From: Ruminococcaceae bacterium UBA1417
Lineage (GTDB): Bacteria > Bacillota > Clostridia > Oscillospirales > Acutalibacteraceae
Direction of reading: 5' to 3'
Length of the DNA: 64,000 bases
Assembly (NCBI GenBank): GCA_002305575.1
Contig: DBPP01000045.1
Location: 14,230-78,229, forward strand
Shown: in pieces, positions 59,379 through 64,000 of the stretch
Numbering within the stretch: position 1 is the first letter of the stretch
Layout: each line of letters begins with the position of its first letter
Notes under the pieces: generated by a model
Seen by the model: only the letters and a program-made list of their open reading frames with translations
What the model was told of the DNA's origin: nothing
Database searches by the model: none
Made by a program: the position numbers and the translations under genes

Positions 59379-61556
59379 ATGCGTTCCGTATCCCGCCCCG
59401 CCGTATACATCGGGTTTACCTATTTCGGTGCGCTGTTGCTCGCGCTTTTCCTCGGTGAAACCGTAACGCCATATTTGGCTGTCACCTTGCTTTTGGCGTT
59501 TGTTATCTGCATGGCGCTCCGACTGCACCGCCGCCGTCCGGCCGGGATGCTCATGCTGCTCACCGCCGGTGCGGCAATGACGGTTTTCTCGATTTGTATG
59601 CTTCTTTTTGTGCGTCCCACCGAGCGCTACATCGATGGCGAGTATCGGATTCAGGCCGTTATCGAGTCTGAGCCGGAACGATACAACGGCAACTACCGGT
59701 ATACGGCGCGCGTGCATACGATCGAGGATACCGGGCAGTCCGTGGATTTTGCTGTGCGCCTTTCACATGGCGAGGCATTGGAAGCGGAGATCGGCGACAC
59801 GGTGACCTGCACCGTCCGGTTTGTTTCCTTCTGGGAGGAAACGGGACTTTCTTCCCGTGCCGCCCAGCTGGCGGACCAAAAAGTATTTGCCGCCTACATC
59901 ACCGATTACGCGCAGATTTCCGTTACGCCGGCTGTGCAAAGGCCGTTCGCTTACTACTGTGCCGCAATCCGGGCGCAAGTACGGGACAGCCTGCTTCGCG
60001 CTCTGCCGCGGGATGAGGCGTCTGTACTCAGCGCCATGTTGCTCGGTCTGCGCGGTGATCTTTCCGATACGCTGAACACCCAATACCGTGCAGCGGGCGC
60101 GTCGCACATTCTCGTGATTTCCGGTATGCACATGGCTATCATCTCGCAATTTGCGCTTGGCGCACTCTGCCTGCTGGGGATTCGCCGCCGGTATGCCGCC
60201 GGGATTTCTATCGCGTTTATCCTGGCTTTCATGGCTGTTTCCGGCATGTCAGCCACAGTTGTGCGCAGTGGAATCATGCAGATCATCCTGCTCTTTGGTA
60301 TTTTAATCGGGCGGACTGCCGACACATTGAATTCACTTGCTATCGCCATGTTGGTACTGTCCGTTCTGAACCCTTTCTGTGTGGGCGATGTTTCCCTGCT
60401 GCTCTCTTTTTCGGCGACACTCGGCATTCTTCTGCTTTCGCCGCGCATGCTGCACTGTCTTACCAGTCGCGTCCGAAATACGCGTCGCCGGATGTGGTTG
60501 ACGCATCTACTCTCGCCTGTCGTCGCTTCACTCAGCGCTATTTTAGGGTCCCTACCGGTGCAGCTTTACGTCTTTGGCAGCATCAATTTTTCTTCGATCC
60601 TGACTTCTGCGTTGGTGCTTTACGCGTCGGCGTGGCTGATTCGTTTCGGCGTCCTCGCGGCGATTCTTCTGAATGTGCCGTTGTTGGGTCCAGCCGCCGC
60701 ATCGTTTGTTTTTCTGAGCGGTCTGCTCGCCAAATACCAGAACACTGTTGTGCGAATGGTGGCTGAAGCACTGCCGCAGTCGTTTTATATTGCCGGTCCC
60801 TACGCGGCGCCGGCCGTGCTCGTGTGTGTCGTCTTTTTGCTGTGCGGCTTTCGACTCTGCAAGGGAAAGCAGACCGCAGTTGTATACGGCCTTGCTGCCG
60901 GTGTCTTGGCAGCCGGTATGCTCGCAAACGCATATTTGAACGCCGGTTGTGCGCAGCTGCTCGTTCTCCGTACGCCACTTGCGTCGTGTGTGGCGTTGGT
61001 CGAAAACGGTTCAGCCGCCGTATTCCAGTGCAGCGGTACAGACACAGCTGTGGCAGAGGCACTGCGCAGTTGCGGGGCACAACGCATCGAACTGCTGCAC
61101 GTGCAGAGCGATGAAGACGCTGTGCGCTGCGCACAATCACTCGCCACGGAATTGCCAGTCTCCGCGGTGCTCTACCCTGACTGTGTGTATTGGCTGTCGG
61201 AAGAAAACACGCTCTGCCAGACGTATTCCTACGCAACCGAAGGAATGCTGAACAACGGCGCCAGCTATCAAATTACCGCTGATGGCAATCTGCTGTATCT
61301 TTCTGTCCGCGGCTGTAGCATTGCCGTCGAGCAGGAAAGCAGCGGTTTCCCATCGTCGACCTCAACCGACATTCTCATCACGGACAGTGCGGAAAGTCTG
61401 CTGCGCGGCGGCCTGACAATCCTCGATACCGAGGACACCGTGTCGTCGGGTATTCTCGAACAGTTGCCTGCCGGCCGTTATTTGCTGACCGGTGAACATG
61501 AACGCATTTGCCTGCGCTTTGACGAGGGCGGGCACTACACCCTATATGGCGGTTGA
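59379..61556 (+). CDS. comEC: ComEC/Rec2-type DNA channel with degenerate C-terminal domain
   Basis: A 725-residue membrane protein: an N-terminal domain with OB-fold-like segment (about 100-190), a competence domain with about ten helices (GASHILVISGMHMAII near 255, SATVVRSGIMQI) and a C-terminal soluble part. ComEC moves single-stranded DNA across the membrane. In full ComEC the C terminus is a metallo-beta-lactamase domain with HxHxDH; here the matching place reads LLHVQSDEDAVRC and no such motif is seen. Weak ribosome site (AACGGG). Confidence 0.85.
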   Translation: MRSVSRPAVYIGFTYFGALLLALFLGETVTPYLAVTLLLAFVICMALRLHRRRPAGMLMLLTAGAAMTVFSICMLLFVRPTERYIDGEYRIQAVIESEPERYNGNYRYTARVHTIEDTGQSVDFAVRLSHGEALEAEIGDTVTCTVRFVSFWEETGLSSRAAQLADQKVFAAYITDYAQISVTPAVQRPFAYYCAAIRAQVRDSLLRALPRDEASVLSAMLLGLRGDLSDTLNTQYRAAGASHILVISGMHMAIISQFALGALCLLGIRRRYAAGISIAFILAFMAVSGMSATVVRSGIMQIILLFGILIGRTADTLNSLAIAMLVLSVLNPFCVGDVSLLLSFSATLGILLLSPRMLHCLTSRVRNTRRRMWLTHLLSPVVASLSAILGSLPVQLYVFGSINFSSILTSALVLYASAWLIRFGVLAAILLNVPLLGPAAASFVFLSGLLAKYQNTVVRMVAEALPQSFYIAGPYAAPAVLVCVVFLLCGFRLCKGKQTAVVYGLAAGVLAAGMLANAYLNAGCAQLLVLRTPLASCVALVENGSAAVFQCSGTDTAVAEALRSCGAQRIELLHVQSDEDAVRCAQSLATELPVSAVLYPDCVYWLSEENTLCQTYSYATEGMLNNGASYQITADGNLLYLSVRGCSIAVEQESSGFPSSTSTDILITDSAESLLRGGLTILDTEDTVSSGILEQLPAGRYLLTGEHERICLRFDEGGHYTLYGG

Positions 61557-61577
61557 GCCGCCGGGAAAGGATTGGAC

Positions 61578-62633
61578 ATGCCAGAGATCAATGAAACCAA
61601 ACTGCACGAACAGATTTCCAAAAATCAGCTTTGCTCTTTGTATTTCCTTTATGGAGATGAAAAGTTTCTGCTGAAACGGGACGTCCTTCGTCTGACGAAA
61701 AAATTTGTCGCAGCGGATTTCCCGGAATTCAACTACAATACGTTTCCACATACCGTATCGGTGGATGAAATTGCCGACGCGGTGGTAGCGTTGCCTTTTA
61801 TGGCTGAACGCAAATGTGTGACCGTTTCGGATTTTAATATCGATGCTTGCGGCACATCGGAGCTCAACAAACTGCAGGAGCTGATCGAAAATGTGCCGGA
61901 CACAACGGTGCTCGTGTTTTTCCTTCCCACGCTCGAGATCGACGAAAAAAAGAGTGCAAAATGGCGCAATTTCATCAAGAGAGTGGATGCGACAGGCTGT
62001 ACGGTCCACTATACGCGGCGCAGCGAAGGCGATCTTGAAAAATTCCTCTGCCGCGAAGCGGAAAAAAAGGGCTGCACACTTTCCCGGCCGCTCGCCAATC
62101 GGATCATCCGCTATACGGGCAGCGACCTGAACGCTTTGATTAACGAGCTGCAAAAGCTCTGCGCCTTCGCCGGCGGCGGAGAAATCACGGCGGAACAGGT
62201 TGAAAACATCGTTACCAAGAATATGGAGACCACAGTCTTCCTTCTGAGCAACGCGCTGGTGCGCGGCGATTATTCTAAGGCGTATGGCCTGCTCGATCTT
62301 CTGATCAATCAAGGCGAAAAACCGATCACAATTCTTTCCGTGCTGAGCGGGGCGTATATCGACATGTACCGCGTCCGTGCCGCCATCCAAAGCGGGAAAA
62401 CCGCGCAGGCACCGGCAGACTACGGAGACTACAAGGGCCGGGAGTTCCGTTTGAAATACGCGCAGCGTGATATGCGCGATCTGTCTCTGGAGGTTTTGCG
62501 CGAAAGTCTTGGGCTGCTGCTCTCGTGCGACCTTTCTCTGAAACTTTCCACCGGAGATACCATGGACCGCATTGTGCTGGAAAAATTGTTTTCGCAGCTG
62601 CTCATGGCGGCCCATCGCGGCCATGTGGCCTGA
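61578..62633 (+). CDS. holA: DNA polymerase III delta subunit
   Basis: A 351-residue HolA. The N-terminal AAA+-like domain has YFLYGDEKFLLKRD (degenerate P-loop) and TTVLVFFLPTLEID; the collar domain carries SVLSGAYIDMYRVR. Delta opens the beta clamp during loading. The start at 61578 is 6 bases from AAAGGA. It follows comEC, a common order in Firmicutes. Confidence 0.93.
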   Translation: MPEINETKLHEQISKNQLCSLYFLYGDEKFLLKRDVLRLTKKFVAADFPEFNYNTFPHTVSVDEIADAVVALPFMAERKCVTVSDFNIDACGTSELNKLQELIENVPDTTVLVFFLPTLEIDEKKSAKWRNFIKRVDATGCTVHYTRRSEGDLEKFLCREAEKKGCTLSRPLANRIIRYTGSDLNALINELQKLCAFAGGGEITAEQVENIVTKNMETTVFLLSNALVRGDYSKAYGLLDLLINQGEKPITILSVLSGAYIDMYRVRAAIQSGKTAQAPADYGDYKGREFRLKYAQRDMRDLSLEVLRESLGLLLSCDLSLKLSTGDTMDRIVLEKLFSQLLMAAHRGHVA

Positions 62634-62646
62634 AAGGAAACGAACG

Positions 62647-63243
62647 ATGATTACAATACAGGAAGCCATTCTTGTGGAAGGGCGATATGATAAAATAAAG
62701 CTTGCTTCTCTGGTCGATGCTGTCATTGTGGAAACCAATGGGTTTTCGATTTACAAAGACGCCCACAAACGTGCGTTTATCCAGCAGCTTGCGGCGGAAC
62801 GCGGCATCATCATCCTCACCGACAGCGATAATGCGGGGCGTCAGATCCGCCAGTATCTCGCGTCCTTCCTGCCGGCTGCCCAGGTCCGTCATGCCTATAT
62901 CCCCGATATCTACGGGAAGGAACGACGCAAAGCAGTCCCTTCCAAGGAGGGCAAGCTGGGTGTAGAAGGTGTGCCGGCGGAGGTTTTGCTGAAAGCCTTG
63001 CGGGATGCCGGAGCCATAGAGAAGGTGCAGAAGGTCTCCGCACAACCAAGACTCTCCCCGGCAGACTTCATGGCGCTCGGACTTTCCGGCGGCGAAAACA
63101 GCGCTGCCCTGCGCCGCCGTCTTCTCAAAGCGTTGAGCCTGCCAGAGAATCTCAGCACAAAGATGCTCCTGCGCTGGGTGGATACAGCGGAAAAGGAAGC
63201 GCGGCTGCGCGCCGCACTGGGAAAAATTCAGTCGGATGCTTGA
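62647..63243 (+). CDS. rnmV: Ribonuclease M5 (Toprim) with DUF4093 extension
   Basis: A 198-residue Toprim protein. ILVEGRYDKIKL (catalytic Glu) and LTDSDNAGRQIRQ (the DxD motif) are diagnostic. A C-terminal helical extension (about 120-198) matches DUF4093. RNase M5 matures 5S rRNA. Start at 62647 follows AAAGGAAAC. Its stop codon lies within the -35 box of the T-box promoter for tyrS. Confidence 0.88.
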   Translation: MITIQEAILVEGRYDKIKLASLVDAVIVETNGFSIYKDAHKRAFIQQLAAERGIIILTDSDNAGRQIRQYLASFLPAAQVRHAYIPDIYGKERRKAVPSKEGKLGVEGVPAEVLLKALRDAGAIEKVQKVSAQPRLSPADFMALGLSGGENSAALRRRLLKALSLPENLSTKMLLRWVDTAEKEARLRAALGKIQSDA

Positions 63244-63268
63244 CAAAGCTTCGCTCGTTCTCTATAAT
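63240..63268 (+). promoter_or_regulatory. SigA promoter of the tyrosine T-box-tyrS unit
   Basis: Perfect TTGACA (63240-63245), 17-base spacer, perfect TATAAT (63263-63268). The -35 overlaps the TGA of RNase M5. Confidence 0.88.
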
Positions 63269-63274
63269 AAGGGC

Positions 63275-63528
63275 ATCGGCTACGATGGAAAGAAGTATGC
63301 GCTTCTCGTCGGCAAAGAGAACCTGCGGCTGGTGTAAGCAGGTGCGGCGGCGTGCAGAAATACATTCCGGAGCTGTCGCTTTGAACAGGAATTCAGTAGA
63401 GGCGTCCGTGTGCGCACGTTACAGCGCTGGGGTATGTTTGTACCCGTTGAGGCTTTGGATGTGAGTCTGAAGCGAACTGAGGTGGTACCGCGGTGAATCC
63501 GCCCTCTGCAAATGCAGGGGGCTTTTTT
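63275..63528 (+). promoter_or_regulatory. T-box riboswitch, tyrosine-type, for tyrS
   Basis: Stem I spans about 63275-63385; GTATGC (5') pairs perfectly with GCGTGC (3') beside an internal loop reading AGAAATACA, which sets UAC (63361-63363), a tyrosine codon, as specifier followed by A. The AGAGAAC apical motif is present. The T-box core AGGTGGTACCGCGG is at 63480-63493, and a terminator GCCCTCTGC/GCAGGGGGC with TTTTTT ends at 63528. Uncharged tRNA-Tyr should switch tyrS on. Confidence 0.93.
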
Positions 63529-63559
63529 CATGCCCCCGAAAACGAAAGGAAGAAGAAAA

Positions 63560-64000
63560 ATGGGAATCTACGAAGAACTGCAGGCTCGTGGTCTGATCGC
63601 ACAGGTTACAGATGAGGAGATTGTGCGCGAGCTAATCAACAGCGGCAAGGCAACGTTCTACATCGGTTTTGACTGCACGGCGGACAGCCTTACAGCCGGT
63701 CACTTTATGGCGCTCACATTGATGAAGCGCCTGCAAATGGCCGGCAACAAGCCAATCGCTCTGATCGGCGGCGGCACAACCATGATTGGCGATCCATCCG
63801 GTCGCACCGACATGCGTAAAATGTTGACAATGGAAGACATCGAGCACAACGCCGCGTGCTTTAAACGCCAGATGGAACGTTTCATCGATTTTTCAGACGG
63901 TAAGGCGCTGATGGTAAACAATGCAGACTGGCTTTTGAAGCTCAACTATGTGGAGCTTTTGCGTGAGGTTGGCGCTTGCTTCTCGGTCAACAATATGCTG
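63560..64000 (+). CDS. tyrS: Tyrosyl-tRNA synthetase, N-terminal part (cut by window edge)
   Basis: An ATG at 63560 after AAAGGAAGAAG opens 147 codons to the right edge. [19 protein letters not shown] and [19 protein letters not shown] contain the class I HIGH-equivalent (AGHF), and [17 protein letters not shown] is the conserved tyrosine-site segment. It charges tRNA-Tyr. Control by the tyrosine T-box confirms the identity. Confidence 0.96.
   Translation, partial: MGIYEELQARGLIAQVTDEEIVRELINSGKATFYIGFDCTADSLTAGHFMALTLMKRLQMAGNKPIALIGGGTTMIGDPSGRTDMRKMLTMEDIEHNAACFKRQMERFIDFSDGKALMVNNADWLLKLNYVELLREVGACFSVNNML

Noticed and set aside
1..64000. Mobile elements, CRISPR arrays, prophage and toxin-antitoxin pairs
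   Set aside because: No transposase, integrase, direct-repeat array or phage structural gene was found anywhere in the window.

Overview
The window is a 64 kb stretch of a chromosome from an anaerobic, spore-forming member of the Clostridia (Firmicutes), probably in the Oscillospirales/Ruminococcaceae area. That placement is an inference from gene content: a tricistronic gerA/gerB/gerC-type germinant receptor, the germination amidase CwlD, T-box control of aminoacyl-tRNA synthetase genes, Rex, [FeFe] hydrogenases of the ferredoxin-linked and PAS-linked types, RNase M5, NrdR and an argR-recN cluster. Base composition is moderately GC-rich. No IS element, prophage, CRISPR array, tRNA or rRNA gene was found; this is core chromosome with a few lineage-specific islands.

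Layout. 1-2.1 kb: radA (cut by the left edge), cwlD, an Apt-like phosphoribosyltransferase. 2.1-6.6 kb: an operon M42 aminopeptidase-alaS-HIT-Apt behind an alanine-type T-box leader. 6.6-12.7 kb: a short PBP, a U32 protease/tRNA hydroxylase-like protein, then tmk-DJ-1-5-FTHF cycloligase-mltG joined by 4-8 nt overlaps behind a good promoter. 12.8-18.8 kb: a cysteine-rich clostridial protein of unknown function, pcrA, a DUF1836 protein and an asparagine-synthetase homologue whose ATP-binding P-loop is degenerate. 18.8-23.6 kb: the germinant-receptor operon and divergent DUF421/DUF4363 genes. 23.6-25.4 kb: the RNase P RNA gene (rnpB) and pncB.

25.6-32.9 kb is the most distinctive region: a zinc alcohol dehydrogenase, then (reading leftwards from 32.5 kb) rex, a thioredoxin-fold [2Fe-2S] protein, a hotdog thioesterase, a PAS-linked sensory-type [FeFe] hydrogenase, a SpoIIE-like phosphatase with an unassigned C-terminal domain, and a group-B-type [FeFe] hydrogenase. 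A near-consensus Rex operator lies in front of rex. Upstream of that is a 210-base non-coding segment with a TTGACA-16-TATAAT promoter and self-complementary ends, a good candidate for an unannotated structured RNA.

32.9-44.1 kb is one long leftward gene string: two M16 peptidase homologues (one without the zinc motif, one with it), lgt, folD, dxs, tlyA, nadK, argR, recN, a degenerate SipW-like signal peptidase and a small DivIVA-like protein. 44.2-51 kb holds a putative metal exporter, a second zinc dehydrogenase, DUF6171, a GH51 arabinofuranosidase, a MATE exporter with a palindromic operator, nrdR and a TIM-barrel isomerase. 51-64 kb holds an ABC-F protein, mtaB, an acyl-CoA synthetase with its HTH-cupin regulator and operator, a GH10-like secreted hydrolase, and the rightward string DUF1294, a HAD nucleotidase, comEC (with a worn-down C-terminal domain), holA, RNase M5, a tyrosine T-box and the start of tyrS.

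The cell this implies ferments sugars, including plant arabinans, disposes of electrons through hydrogenase and alcohol dehydrogenases, senses NADH/NAD+ with Rex and probably H2 or redox state with the PAS-hydrogenase/phosphatase pair, and forms spores that germinate through Ger receptors.
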